Below are positions 17,160 to 26,041 of a stretch of DNA of 64,000 nt, piece by piece. The stretch is taken from assembly GCA_947586055.1 (NCBI GenBank), contig CANPXL010000006.1:1-64000 (forward strand), written 5' to 3'. The stretch is from an uncultured Acetatifactor sp. (GTDB lineage Bacteria; Bacillota; Clostridia; Lachnospirales; Lachnospiraceae). The notes below the pieces were generated by a model. The model saw only the letters and a list, made by a program, of their open reading frames with translations. It was not told the origin of the DNA and did no database searches. The stretch's first letter is position 1. Each line of letters opens with the position of its first letter. Both the position numbers and the translations under genes were made by a program.

Positions 17160-19142
17160 TCAATAAGAATAGTAATCCGTTTCCGTGTCTACGCTGATTC
17201 CGCTTTCTTCCGAGACGTTTTCCAGAATGGTGTTGCCATTGCAGAGGACGGTGTCGAAATAAGCCAGTTCCTCCAGAGGCTTCAGGCTGGTCACATTGTT
17301 TTCGATGATGTTGAGATACTGCAGGTTCGGCATACAGGAGACGAAATCAATGCTGTCGATGCCAAGGGATGCCGCGTACAGGTACTCAACGGCGGGATAT
17401 TTCTCAAACATGTCATAGTGGTCTTTCAGCTGCAGGGTCTCGTCTCCCCATGCGTCTTTGTGAAAGCGAAAGCCGCTGATGTCCAGAAGAAGCAGGTTCT
17501 CGTTGGCGGGCAGACGGTCAAAGTCGATCACCCCGTCCACTTCCTTCAGGCACAGAAACTGCAGGGCGGGCGGCCCGAAGACTTCTTCCATGTTGCCGAA
17601 TACATAGGTTCCCGTCAGATCCAGATAAACCAGATCGGCAAGATCCTGCACAAACGCGAGCGGATGGTCTCCGGAAACGGAACAGTCCACCAGAGAAAGC
17701 TCTGTAAGAGGAAGGGAGGTCAGCAGTTCCAGATGGGAGTCGTCATAGTTGTTTTCCAGGTAGAGCTGGCTGATATTGCCGGCCGCCGTCACAAGGTGGA
17801 GTTCGTCCTCCCACAGATTTTTAAAGGCGGCATACTTTAACGCGGTCAGCTTTTCCAGAGACGGCACAGTCGCATCCGCGTTCTTGAACAGAGAAAGATC
17901 CGTCAGCTTTGTAAGGCCGCCGACGACGGTGTAATCCTTTACATTATAATTGTCGATCAGATACAGTTCGGTAAGTTCGGGACAGCCGGCGATACTGTCA
18001 ATGTCGGGGATCTGGCTTCCCTCTATGTACAGATAGGTCAGGTTCGGCATATTGCCTACAAAATCCAGCGTCTTGAGCTGGGACGAGGTGATGCTCAGCC
18101 GTTCCAGTCCGGTCAGGTTCATCAGGGGGCTAAAGTCCGTCAGCCGGTCGCAGCCCGTCAGCGCCAGACCGCAGAGATCGGGCATGTCGTTCAGGGCGGA
18201 GAGATCTGTCAGGCCGTAATATTCCACGCTCAGATACTGCAGATTCGGAAATGCCAGGGCATCCGCAAGACCCGTTTCCGAAAAAGCGTCGTAGACGCCC
18301 AGCGCGCGGATGTTCTCCGGACAGGGTATGATCTGCGCCAGATCCTTCAGCGAGTTTTCGGAATAGAGGGCGATGAGATGCTCCAGACCGTCCAGATCGC
18401 CCTTTTCCAGACTCTTTCCGGTCAGGGTGAGCTGTTCCAGCCCGGAAAAACAGGTCAGATCGGACAGATCAACGACGCTTGTGGCATCAAAGGTCAGGTC
18501 TATGCCGTCCGTGTATGCGTTCTGATAGTAGATTTCATGGGCGTCAAAATCGATCTCCAGCGAGTTGATCGCGGCAAGCTCTTCCGCAGTAACCTCTTCG
18601 CAGTCTTTTTCAAAGATCACGGAGACGAGTTCCTGAAAAAAGCCGGTCCGGGGAAGCCGAAAAGAGGATTCTCCGTCTTCGGTCTTTTCCGGACGAGTTG
18701 TCACGGCCTTCTCTGCGTAGGAGGAAGCGGGGGTTTTCGATTCTGTAGAACGTTTGGAACCGTTGCGAAAAGCGTTGTATGCGGCGATGGCGCCGCCGAT
18801 AAGGTTGATCGCGACCAGAACCGCGACCACGATGACCACCTGCTTTGCGATGGATGCTCCCTGGCTGTGGCCGCCGGAGGATCCGGAAGCAGCCGCGGGG
18901 ACGGGAGACAGGACGGGCGTCTGGTCATACATCTGCCGGGAAGGGTTTTCGTCTGCGGCCGTCCGTCCGGAAGAAGCGGCGTCGCCGAAAGGCGAGCCGG
19001 CGTCCGTGCGGTACGGGTCCGCGGAATAGGAGTCGTCGGTGTTGCTGCGGACATAGTAGCCGCATTCCCCACAGGTCATCCTTCCGTTGACGGGTTTTAA
19101 TTTTGTGCCGCAGATCGGGCATCTTTGCTGCGTGCCTGCCAT
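17160..19142 (-). CDS. Zinc-ribbon, single-pass membrane protein with leucine-rich repeats
   Basis: The N-terminus is a zinc ribbon (Cys8, Cys11, Cys24, Cys27), followed by a Ser/Pro/Ala-rich linker, one membrane helix (about residues 102-122, VVIVVAVLVAINLIGGAIAAY region) and a long extracytoplasmic part with about a dozen leucine-rich repeats of the L-x-x-L-x-L type (DLCGLALTGCDRL, LTGLERLSITSSQL). The zinc ribbon would face the cytoplasm. LRRs suggest protein binding at the surface. Zinc ribbons of this style also begin the FHA protein and both kinases at 58-64 kb. RBS AAAGGAT before ATG 19142. Confidence 0.82.
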   Translation of the reverse strand: MAGTQQRCPICGTKLKPVNGRMTCGECGYYVRSNTDDSYSADPYRTDAGSPFGDAASSGRTAADENPSRQMYDQTPVLSPVPAAASGSSGGHSQGASIAKQVVIVVAVLVAINLIGGAIAAYNAFRNGSKRSTESKTPASSYAEKAVTTRPEKTEDGESSFRLPRTGFFQELVSVIFEKDCEEVTAEELAAINSLEIDFDAHEIYYQNAYTDGIDLTFDATSVVDLSDLTCFSGLEQLTLTGKSLEKGDLDGLEHLIALYSENSLKDLAQIIPCPENIRALGVYDAFSETGLADALAFPNLQYLSVEYYGLTDLSALNDMPDLCGLALTGCDRLTDFSPLMNLTGLERLSITSSQLKTLDFVGNMPNLTYLYIEGSQIPDIDSIAGCPELTELYLIDNYNVKDYTVVGGLTKLTDLSLFKNADATVPSLEKLTALKYAAFKNLWEDELHLVTAAGNISQLYLENNYDDSHLELLTSLPLTELSLVDCSVSGDHPLAFVQDLADLVYLDLTGTYVFGNMEEVFGPPALQFLCLKEVDGVIDFDRLPANENLLLLDISGFRFHKDAWGDETLQLKDHYDMFEKYPAVEYLYAASLGIDSIDFVSCMPNLQYLNIIENNVTSLKPLEELAYFDTVLCNGNTILENVSEESGISVDTETDYYSY

Positions 19143-19169
19143 AATTTTTCGTATCCTTTCGCGTTTTCG

Positions 19170-20888
19170 TCAGACGGTGCGGGAACCGGACGGATGAAAT
19201 TTCCGGATAAATTCGTCTCCGGGGCAGGGCCGGCTGTAATAATATCCCTGAATGTAGTCGGGATTCATGGCGGTGATCTGCATCAGTTCCATCCGGCTTT
19301 CGATTCCTTCCACAACCAGGTTCAGCCCGATGCTGTGAACCATTTTTATCACATGGATCAGGATCTCGTATTCGTAGGAATTCTGGAGCGCCTTGGCCGT
19401 AAATCCGCGGTCGATCTTGACGAGATTGGGCCGGAGATTTCCGATGTTGATCAGGTTGGAATAGCCGGTGCCGAAATCGTCCAGCGCGATGTTGACGCCC
19501 AGATTGCGCAGCTTCTGCCAGACGTTCTGGATCGCCGCGCTGTTGGCCAGCTGGCCGCTCTCCGTCAGTTCTACGATCAGGCAGGAAGGAGGAAGTTCCG
19601 CTTCCTCCAAAGCCTTAAGGACGTCGTCGTACACGGGACTCTTTAAGAGCTGGATGTAGGACAGATTTATGGATATCATAAATTCCGGATAGAATTCCCG
19701 GCATTTCTTACACATATCCAGCGCCCTTCGCAGGATCCATTTTCCCACGGGGATGATCATGCCGCTGTCCTCCAGAATGGGGACGAACTCCAGAGGGGAT
19801 ATGGACTCGCCCGAAGGCGTGGTAAACCGCAGCAGCGCTTCGGCGCCGAACAGAAATTCTCCGTTTGCCATGACGATCGGCTGAAAGTAAAGATCAAAGC
19901 CGCTGAAACGGTCGCTGAGAGACTTCCGCAGACAGCTGCGGATATAGCGCCTGCGCAGGAAAGCGGAATAATCCTCAGGGCGGAAATAATACAGCTGGTT
20001 CTTTCCCCGAAGCTTGGCCTCCGCAAGCGCAAACTCGGAGAGCTTCATGGCCTCGCTGTAGCGGTTGTAATCGGACTGGGAACTGTCCACATCCATCAGG
20101 GCCACAAGCCCGCCGGAGACGGTGTAGAGCGCTTTGTAATGTTCACTGGCTACGATCTCGTCCACGGACGCGCGGATCCGATGGTAGAGCGCGTTCATTT
20201 CCTCGTATCCGGCGCCGGACAGATCCAGGATCATGAATTCGTCGGAAATGATCCGGTATACCTGCTGAAGCGGGCCGGCGCAGTGCTGGATTCGGTTGGC
20301 TACTTCCCGCAGAATGAAATTGCCGTATTCGAGACCGTGCCGTTCGTTGATGACCTTGAAATCATCGATGCCGATGCGCAGGAACATGGCGTTATGAAGA
20401 GTGGGGAGCAGCCGGATCACATGGTCGTGCAGGGCGGATTCTCCCAGAAGGCCGCTGATATTGTCCGCCTTCTGTTTATTGCCGATCTCGTTGATGCAGC
20501 CCACCATGATATAAGGCGCGCCGTTCTCATCCTTCAGGACATTCCCCTGGCAGTTGATCCAGATAGGGGAACCATCCCGGCCCATCCAGCGGTATTCGAG
20601 ATTATGGAAGTCCTTTTTTCCGGCAATGATCTGGGCGATGTCCTCGTCCAGCATATCGAAGTCGTCAGGGTGGACAAGGTTTCTCAGCACATCGTTCACA
20701 TGTCGGAAAAGATTGCCGGGCAGCATAAACCGCTCTACCGCCTTCTCGGAGATAAAGTAGGTATCTTCCGCAAGGTTGTAAATGTACAGATAGTCATTCA
20801 TGCACGGCGCAAAGGAAGAGACAATTTCACAGTATTTTTGAAACGCCTTTTCGCCCTCTGCCTTTTTGATCGTATTTTTTCCCGCCAT
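19170..20888 (-). CDS. PAS-GGDEF(degenerate)-EAL c-di-GMP phosphodiesterase
   Basis: Predicted hydrolase of c-di-GMP, cytoplasmic. A PAS domain (about residues 20-140, with YRWMGRDGSPIWINCQG) is followed by a GGDEF-fold domain whose signature is ISDEF, so it is unlikely to be a cyclase and may bind GTP. The EAL domain (about 310-560) keeps the catalytic set: EALLR, SINLS, ELTES, DDFGTGYS, VKIDRGF, VEGIES and YIQGYYYSRP. It would oppose the diguanylate cyclase at 8.6-10.1 kb. RBS AAAGGA before ATG 20888; 27 bp upstream of the LRR gene, so probably cotranscribed with it. Confidence 0.9.
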   Translation of the reverse strand: MAGKNTIKKAEGEKAFQKYCEIVSSFAPCMNDYLYIYNLAEDTYFISEKAVERFMLPGNLFRHVNDVLRNLVHPDDFDMLDEDIAQIIAGKKDFHNLEYRWMGRDGSPIWINCQGNVLKDENGAPYIMVGCINEIGNKQKADNISGLLGESALHDHVIRLLPTLHNAMFLRIGIDDFKVINERHGLEYGNFILREVANRIQHCAGPLQQVYRIISDEFMILDLSGAGYEEMNALYHRIRASVDEIVASEHYKALYTVSGGLVALMDVDSSQSDYNRYSEAMKLSEFALAEAKLRGKNQLYYFRPEDYSAFLRRRYIRSCLRKSLSDRFSGFDLYFQPIVMANGEFLFGAEALLRFTTPSGESISPLEFVPILEDSGMIIPVGKWILRRALDMCKKCREFYPEFMISINLSYIQLLKSPVYDDVLKALEEAELPPSCLIVELTESGQLANSAAIQNVWQKLRNLGVNIALDDFGTGYSNLINIGNLRPNLVKIDRGFTAKALQNSYEYEILIHVIKMVHSIGLNLVVEGIESRMELMQITAMNPDYIQGYYYSRPCPGDEFIRKFHPSGSRTV

Positions 20889-21091
20889 ATAAAACAGTCC
20901 TTTCAGATAAAACGAAAACGTCAGATCCCTCTACCAGAATTATACAATATTTTTGGGGAAATTCAATATAAATAACTGGCGTTTTTGTATAAATATGTAA
21001 CAATTCTGCACACGCCATATTCAGCGACAAATTTGTGCGAGCATGATTTTTCCGTTGAATACGGCTGCCGGCTGAACTGTTACATAAATAT

Positions 21092-21200
21092 TTTGAAAAT
21101 CAAACAAAAGGGATTGACAAACGAATCGATTGTGGGTATGATTCTATTTAAATGGTTTGAATGTCAAAATAATTGAAACTCAAAATAATTGATTCTCAAA
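21092..21200 (+). promoter_or_regulatory. Four FabT-like operators around the fab promoter
   Basis: Dyads of the form (T/A)TTGA-N3-TCAAA occur at 21092-21104, 21156-21168, 21172-21184 and 21188-21200. The first two are perfect; the last three start exactly 16 bp apart. FabT, a MarR-family repressor of fatty-acid genes in Streptococcus and relatives, binds TTTGA-N3-TCAAA sites, and a MarR gene closes this operon. One operator lies upstream of -35 and three in the early transcribed region, an arrangement suited to strong repression. Confidence 0.82.
21114..21142 (+). promoter_or_regulatory. Sigma-A promoter of the fab operon
   Basis: TTGACA at 21114-21119, 17-bp spacer, TATGAT at 21137-21142. 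The expected start near 21149 lies just before the three tandem operators. Confidence 0.85.
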
Positions 21201-21329
21201 ACAAATGGAGCGTAAATGAAGCGAAGCCGAAGCAAAAAAGAAGGCTGAACAAAAGAAGGCTGAACAGACGGCATTTGGACCATCGGGCGACAAAAAACAC
21301 GGAAAATCAGAAAGAAAAGGAGAACGGAC

Positions 21330-21560
21330 ATGTTGGAAAAGGTAAAGGCAGTGATCGCGGAGAAACTGAACGCAGACGGAATGGACATCACGGAAAGCAC
21401 AAGCTTTCAGGAGGATCTGAACGCGGATTCCCTGGATCTGTTCGAGCTGGTTATGGCTCTGGAGGATGAATTCGGCATTGAAATCCCGTCCGAAGAGCTG
21501 GAGAAGCTTAAGACCGTGGGCGATGTGATCGATTATCTGAAGGAAAAAGGAGTGGAGTGA
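21330..21560 (+). CDS. acpP: Acyl carrier protein
   Basis: Small acidic carrier (76 residues) that holds the growing acyl chain on phosphopantetheine. Ser34 in NADSLD is the modification site; helix 2 [17 protein letters not shown] is typical. RBS AAAGGAG before ATG 21330. First gene of the fatty-acid operon, directly after the operator region. Confidence 0.97.
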   Translation: MLEKVKAVIAEKLNADGMDITESTSFQEDLNADSLDLFELVMALEDEFGIEIPSEELEKLKTVGDVIDYLKEKGVE

Positions 21561-21594
21561 GCCGGCACCGCGGGCTCCGGAAAGGTTCAGGACA

Positions 21595-22539
21595 ATGATA
21601 AGGACGAAACTGACAGAACTTCTGGGAACGGAATATCCCATCATTCAGGGGGGCATGGCGTGGGTGGCGGAATACCATCTGGCGGCCGCGGTTTCCAATG
21701 CGGGGGGCCTGGGGCTGATCGGCGCGGCCTCCGCTCCGCCGGAGACGGTGAGAGAGCAGATCCGAAAGTGCAGGGAGCGGACGGATAAACCCTTTGGCGT
21801 CAATGTGATGCTCCTGAATCCAAACGCGGAGGAAGTGGCAAAGATCGTTGTGGAAGAAGGGGTGAAGGTTGTCACCACGGGGGCGGGGAATCCCGCGAAA
21901 TTCATGAAGCTGTGGAAAGAGAACGGCGTGAAGGTGATACCGGTGGTGGCAAGCGTTGCCATGGCGAAGATGATGGAACGCGCGGGCGCCGACGCCGTGG
22001 TGGCGGAGGGAATGGAAAGCGGCGGCCATATCGGCAGCATCACTACCATGGCGCTGGTGCCCCAGGTGGCGGACGCGGTCAGCATCCCCGTGGTGGCGGC
22101 CGGCGGGATCGGCGACGGCAGAGGACTTGCGGCGGCTCTGATGCTGGGCGCCGTGGGAGTGCAGATGGGGACGCGCTTTGTGGCGGCGAAGGAGTCCATC
22201 GTGCACCGGAACTATAAAGAGAGACTGCTGCGGGCCAGCGACATTGACTCCGAGGTGACGGGGATGAGCACCGGTCATCCGGTACGCTCCCTGCGAAACA
22301 GGATGACGAAAGAGTATCTGCGCATGGAGAAGGAGGGAGCGAGCTTCGAGGAACTGGAAAAGCTTACCCTTGGATCTCTGAGAAGCGCTGTGATCGACGG
22401 CGACGTGACAAACGGAACCGTCATGGCGGGACAGATCGCCGGCATGGTGAAAAAGGAAGCGGGCTGCGGCGAGATCATCCGCGAGATCATGGAACAGGCG
22501 GAAGGGCTGCTGGGAAGCGCGGCGGGCCGCATAAGCTGA
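21595..22539 (+). CDS. fabK: Enoyl-ACP reductase II (FMN-dependent)
   Basis: Flavoprotein that reduces enoyl-ACP in the last step of each elongation cycle; it replaces FabI in many Firmicutes. Motifs are PIIQGGMAWV, GGLGLIGAAS, GVNVMLLNP, ESGGHIGSITTMALVPQV, AAGGIGDGRGLAAALMLGA and GVQMGTRFVAA, the TIM-barrel FMN-binding pattern shared with nitronate monooxygenases. Its place between acpP and fabD decides for FabK. Length 314. It follows acpP by 34 bp. Confidence 0.95.
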   Translation: MIRTKLTELLGTEYPIIQGGMAWVAEYHLAAAVSNAGGLGLIGAASAPPETVREQIRKCRERTDKPFGVNVMLLNPNAEEVAKIVVEEGVKVVTTGAGNPAKFMKLWKENGVKVIPVVASVAMAKMMERAGADAVVAEGMESGGHIGSITTMALVPQVADAVSIPVVAAGGIGDGRGLAAALMLGAVGVQMGTRFVAAKESIVHRNYKERLLRASDIDSEVTGMSTGHPVRSLRNRMTKEYLRMEKEGASFEELEKLTLGSLRSAVIDGDVTNGTVMAGQIAGMVKKEAGCGEIIREIMEQAEGLLGSAAGRIS

Positions 22540-22607
22540 CGCAGGTAAGTCTGATGTGACGGCGCCGGGCCCAAAGACCCGGCCGGAGACGGAAAGGAAT
22601 TGAAAAT

Positions 22608-23531
22608 ATGGGAAAGACGGCGTTTCTCTTCCCGGGACAGGGGGCGCAGTACCCCGGGATGGGCAGAGATTTTTACGATACCTTTCAGACGGCGCGCCGG
22701 GTGTATGAACTGGCGCAGGAGGCCACGGGTCTTGACGTGGCGAAGCTTTGCTTTACGGAAAATGAAGAGCTGAACGTGACAGAATACACCCAGATCGCCA
22801 TGCTGACCACCGAGGTTGCCATTTTGCAGGTGCTGCTGGAAAGGGGAGTGCGGGCGGACTGCTGCGCGGGCTTAAGTCTTGGCGAGTACGGCGCGCTGGC
22901 GGCCGCGCAGGTCATGGAGCTTACGGATCTGTTCCGGCTGATCCGGAGCCGGGGTATCTACATGCAGGAGGCGTATCCCGTGGGCGGCGCCATGACGGCT
23001 GTGCTGGGATCCGACGTGGAGACGATTCGGGCAGTGTGCGATTCCGTGGAAGGAATCGTTTCCATTGCAAACGACAACTGCCCGGGCCAGATCGTCATCA
23101 CGGGTCAGGAGCAGGCGGTGGGGAAGGCGGCCGAAAAGCTGATGGAAGCGGGGGCGCGCAGGTGCGTGCCGTTAAAAGTCAGCGGGCCCTTTCACTCGGC
23201 GCTGATGGAAAGCGCCGGAGAGAAGCTGGCGGCCGAGCTGGAAGACGTTGAGGTGAGAGATCCTGTCATCCCGTATTTCTGCAACGTGGAGGCGGTTCCC
23301 GTGACGGAAGGCTCCCGCGTCCGCAGGCTGCTGGTGAAGCAGGTGTCCGGCACCGTCAGATGGCGGGAGTCCATGGAACGGATGATCGCGGACGGGGTGG
23401 ATACCTTCCTTGAGATCGGACCCGGGAAGACGCTGGCCGGTTTTCTGCGAAAGATCGATCCGAACGTGACGGTGAAAAACATAGCGACCGTGGAGGATCT
23501 GGACGGACTGTCCGGCGCGCGGCAAAAATAA
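22608..23531 (+). CDS. fabD: Malonyl-CoA:ACP transacylase
   Basis: Moves malonyl from CoA to ACP to supply extender units. The nucleophile is Ser90 in GLSLGEYGAL; FPGQGAQYPGMG at the N-terminus, the QNC-type loop and GPFHSALM with the catalytic His are present. Length 307 is typical. RBS GGAAAGGAA before ATG 22608; 68 bp after fabK. Confidence 0.96.
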   Translation: MGKTAFLFPGQGAQYPGMGRDFYDTFQTARRVYELAQEATGLDVAKLCFTENEELNVTEYTQIAMLTTEVAILQVLLERGVRADCCAGLSLGEYGALAAAQVMELTDLFRLIRSRGIYMQEAYPVGGAMTAVLGSDVETIRAVCDSVEGIVSIANDNCPGQIVITGQEQAVGKAAEKLMEAGARRCVPLKVSGPFHSALMESAGEKLAAELEDVEVRDPVIPYFCNVEAVPVTEGSRVRRLLVKQVSGTVRWRESMERMIADGVDTFLEIGPGKTLAGFLRKIDPNVTVKNIATVEDLDGLSGARQK

Positions 23532-23544
23532 GGGGTGAACCGAT

Positions 23545-24318
23545 ATGGAAGAAGAGAAGAAGGATAACAGAGCGGGTTCTCTGGCCGGAAAGATCGCGCT
23601 GGTCACCGGCGGCGGCCGGGGGATCGGCCGGGCCGTGGCGCTGGCCCTTGCCGGAGAGGGCGCGGCGGTGCTGGTCAATTACAACGGTTCCCGCGACAGG
23701 GCTCAGGCGGTCGCCGCGGAGATAGAAAGAAACGGCGGCAGGGCGGAAGCGGTGGGCTGCGATGTGTCTGATTTCGCATCCTGCGCGAAGATGGTGGAGG
23801 ATATTATCGGCAGATACGGCCGGGTGGATATTCTGGTGAACAATGCCGGCGTGACGAGGGATAATCTGATCCTGCGCATGACGGAGGAAGAGTATGATAA
23901 GGTGCTGGACACCAATCTGAAAGGCGCTTTCAATACGATCCGCCATCTTTCCCGGTATTTCCTGAAGCAGCGCTGCGGCAAGGTGATCAACATTTCTTCG
24001 GTATCCGGCGTTATGGGCAACGCGGGGCAGGCCAACTATGCCGCGTCCAAGGCGGGACTTATCGGATTGACGAAAAGCGTCGCCAGGGAGCTGGCGGGGA
24101 AGGGAGTCTGCGTCAATGCGGTGGCTCCCGGTTATATCCTCACGGATATGACGGCGGCGCTTCCCGAAAAGGCGCGGGAAGGGCTGATGAACATGATCCC
24201 CATGGGAAGGGCGGGCAGGCCGGAGGATGTCGCCGGAATGGTGGTATTTCTGGCCGGAAGCGGTTCTGACTATATTACGGGACAGGTGATTCATGTGGAC
24301 GGCGGAATGGCCATGTGA
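23545..24318 (+). CDS. fabG: 3-oxoacyl-ACP reductase
   Basis: NADPH-dependent short-chain dehydrogenase that reduces beta-ketoacyl-ACP. Features are TGGGRGIGRAVA (cofactor), NNAGVTRD, Ser in INISSVSG, YAASKAG (catalytic Tyr and Lys) and a C-terminal YITGQVIHVDGG. Length 257. The RBS is GGGGTGA before ATG 23545, 13 bp after fabD. Confidence 0.96.
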   Translation: MEEEKKDNRAGSLAGKIALVTGGGRGIGRAVALALAGEGAAVLVNYNGSRDRAQAVAAEIERNGGRAEAVGCDVSDFASCAKMVEDIIGRYGRVDILVNNAGVTRDNLILRMTEEEYDKVLDTNLKGAFNTIRHLSRYFLKQRCGKVINISSVSGVMGNAGQANYAASKAGLIGLTKSVARELAGKGVCVNAVAPGYILTDMTAALPEKAREGLMNMIPMGRAGRPEDVAGMVVFLAGSGSDYITGQVIHVDGGMAM

Positions 24319-24337
24319 CGGGAGGCGGAGACGGAAA

Positions 24338-25573
24338 ATGAGACGAGTGGTTGTAACGGGATTGGGCGCGGTGACGCCCATCGGAAACAGTGTGGCGGAA
24401 TTCTGGAGCGGCATAAAGCAGGAAAAGATCGGCTTTGCACCCATCACGCGGTTTGACACTGCAGGGTATAAGGTGAAGCTGGCGGCCGAGGTCAAGGGGT
24501 TTGAGCCGGAGAACTATATGGACAGGAAAGCGGCGAGACGTATGGAACCGTTCTGCCAGTTTGCCGTTGCGGCGGCGGGCGAGGCCATTGCGGACGCGGG
24601 ACTCGATATGGAAAAGGAGGACCCTTACCGGGTGGGATGTTCCATCGGCAGCGGCGTGGGAAGCCTTCAGGCGCTGGAGAGAGAATGCGCGACGCTGGCA
24701 CAGAAGGGGCCTTCCCGGGTGAGTCCTCTGTTCGTGCCCATGATGGTCTCCAACATGGCCGCGGGGAACGTGAGCATCCGGTTCGGATTAAAAGGAAAGA
24801 GCCTGAACGTGGCGACGGCGTGCGCCACGGGCACAAATTCCATCGGGGAGGCGTTCCGTTCCATCCGGTACGGCGAAGCGGACGTGATGGCGGCGGGAGG
24901 AACGGAAAGCGCCGTGACGCCTGTGAGCATTGCCGGATTCAGCGCGCTGACCGCGCTGTCCGAATGTCAGGATCCGGAAAGGTGCTGTCTTCCCTTTGAC
25001 AGGGACAGAAGCGGGTTTGTCATGGGAGAGGGCGCGGGCGTTGTGATTCTGGAGGAACTGGAACACGCCAGAAAACGCGGCGCGCGCATTTATGCGGAAG
25101 TGCTGGGCTATGGATGTTCCTCCGACGCCTATCACATCACTTCCCCTGCGGAGGACGGTTCCGGCGCGGCGCGGGCTATGACGAACGCCATGGAGGACGG
25201 CGGCGTAAGGCCGGAGGAAATAACCTACGTCAACGCCCACGGCACCGGCACCCATCACAACGATCTGTTTGAGACCCGGGCCGTCAAGCTTGCCTTCGGG
25301 GAACATGCGGGAAATCTGAAGATCAATTCCACCAAGTCCATGGTGGGGCATCTTCTGGGAGCGGCCGGCGCGGTGGAATTTATCACCTGCGTAAAGGAGA
25401 TGGAGGAAGGGTTCCTTCACAGAACGGCAGGGCTGAAAGAGCCGGACGAGGAAATGGACCTGAATTACTGTATGCGAAGCTATACGGAGGATGTCCCTTA
25501 CGCGCTCAGCAATTCCCTTGGCTTCGGGGGACACAATGCCAGCATTTTGATCGGCAGGCTGCGGGAGAACTGA
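24338..25573 (+). CDS. fabF: Beta-ketoacyl-ACP synthase II
   Basis: Condensing enzyme for chain elongation. The catalytic triad is Cys162 (ATACATG-type loop), His in NAHGTGT and His in KSMVGHLLGAAG. Length 411 from ATG 24338, which has GGAGGCGGA upstream and the conserved start MRRVVVTGLGAVTPIGN; an earlier in-frame start overlaps fabG and is not needed. Confidence 0.96.
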   Translation: MRRVVVTGLGAVTPIGNSVAEFWSGIKQEKIGFAPITRFDTAGYKVKLAAEVKGFEPENYMDRKAARRMEPFCQFAVAAAGEAIADAGLDMEKEDPYRVGCSIGSGVGSLQALERECATLAQKGPSRVSPLFVPMMVSNMAAGNVSIRFGLKGKSLNVATACATGTNSIGEAFRSIRYGEADVMAAGGTESAVTPVSIAGFSALTALSECQDPERCCLPFDRDRSGFVMGEGAGVVILEELEHARKRGARIYAEVLGYGCSSDAYHITSPAEDGSGAARAMTNAMEDGGVRPEEITYVNAHGTGTHHNDLFETRAVKLAFGEHAGNLKINSTKSMVGHLLGAAGAVEFITCVKEMEEGFLHRTAGLKEPDEEMDLNYCMRSYTEDVPYALSNSLGFGGHNASILIGRLREN

Positions 25574-25612
25574 CCGGGGCGGCGCATGGAGAAGCAAAAG
25601 GAGAGTGTGGAT

Positions 25613-26041
25613 ATGTCATTGTATACAGCGCAGCAGATCAGGGAGATCATACCTCATCGTTACCCTTTTCTGCTCATCGATACCATAGAGGAACTGGAGC
25701 CGGGAAGCCGGGCGGTGGGGAAAAAGTGCGTCAGCGTCAACGAACCCTTTTTTCAGGGCCATTTTCCGGATAATCCCGTGATGCCGGGAGCGCTGATTTT
25801 GGAGGCACTGGCGCAGGTCGGGGCCGTTGCGGTTTTGTCAAAGCCGGAGTTTAAAGGAAAAACCGCTTATTTTGCGGGAATCGATAAGGCGCGGTTTCGC
25901 CGGAAGGTGGTTCCCGGAGACGTGTTGAGACTGGAGACGGTCATTGTCAAGGCAAAAGGCCCCATCGGAGTCGGCCGGGCTGTGGCCACGGTGGACGGGG
26001 AGACCGCCGCCACGGCCGAACTTACATTTGCTATAAGATGA
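25613..26041 (+). CDS. fabZ: 3-hydroxyacyl-ACP dehydratase
   Basis: Hot-dog fold dehydratase making trans-2-enoyl-ACP. The catalytic His is in [10 protein letters not shown] and the Glu is in [26 protein letters not shown] is present. Length 142. Start ATG 25613 has AAAGGAGAG upstream and is preferred to ATG 25586. Its stop overlaps the accDA ATG. The accB and accC genes that often flank fabZ in Firmicutes are missing. Confidence 0.95.
   Translation: MSLYTAQQIREIIPHRYPFLLIDTIEELEPGSRAVGKKCVSVNEPFFQGHFPDNPVMPGALILEALAQVGAVAVLSKPEFKGKTAYFAGIDKARFRRKVVPGDVLRLETVIVKAKGPIGVGRAVATVDGETAATAELTFAIR

Larger units (their letters stand above)
20889..21329. other. 441-bp divergent control region of the fab operon
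   Basis: No gene. It holds the upstream region of the minus-strand EAL gene and, on the right, the fab promoter and four dyads described separately. The leader 21201-21329 contains a direct repeat of AAAGAAGGCTGAACA (about 21237-21266) and the acpP ribosome site AAAGGAG. Confidence 0.6.

Noticed and set aside
21201-21329. Riboswitch in the acpP leader
   Set aside because: The leader is A-rich with a short direct repeat but no stable paired domain; control is better explained by the operator dyads.
24788-25597. Minus-strand frame of 269 codons opposite fabF
   Set aside because: Antisense shadow of fabF caused by high GC third positions; no motif.
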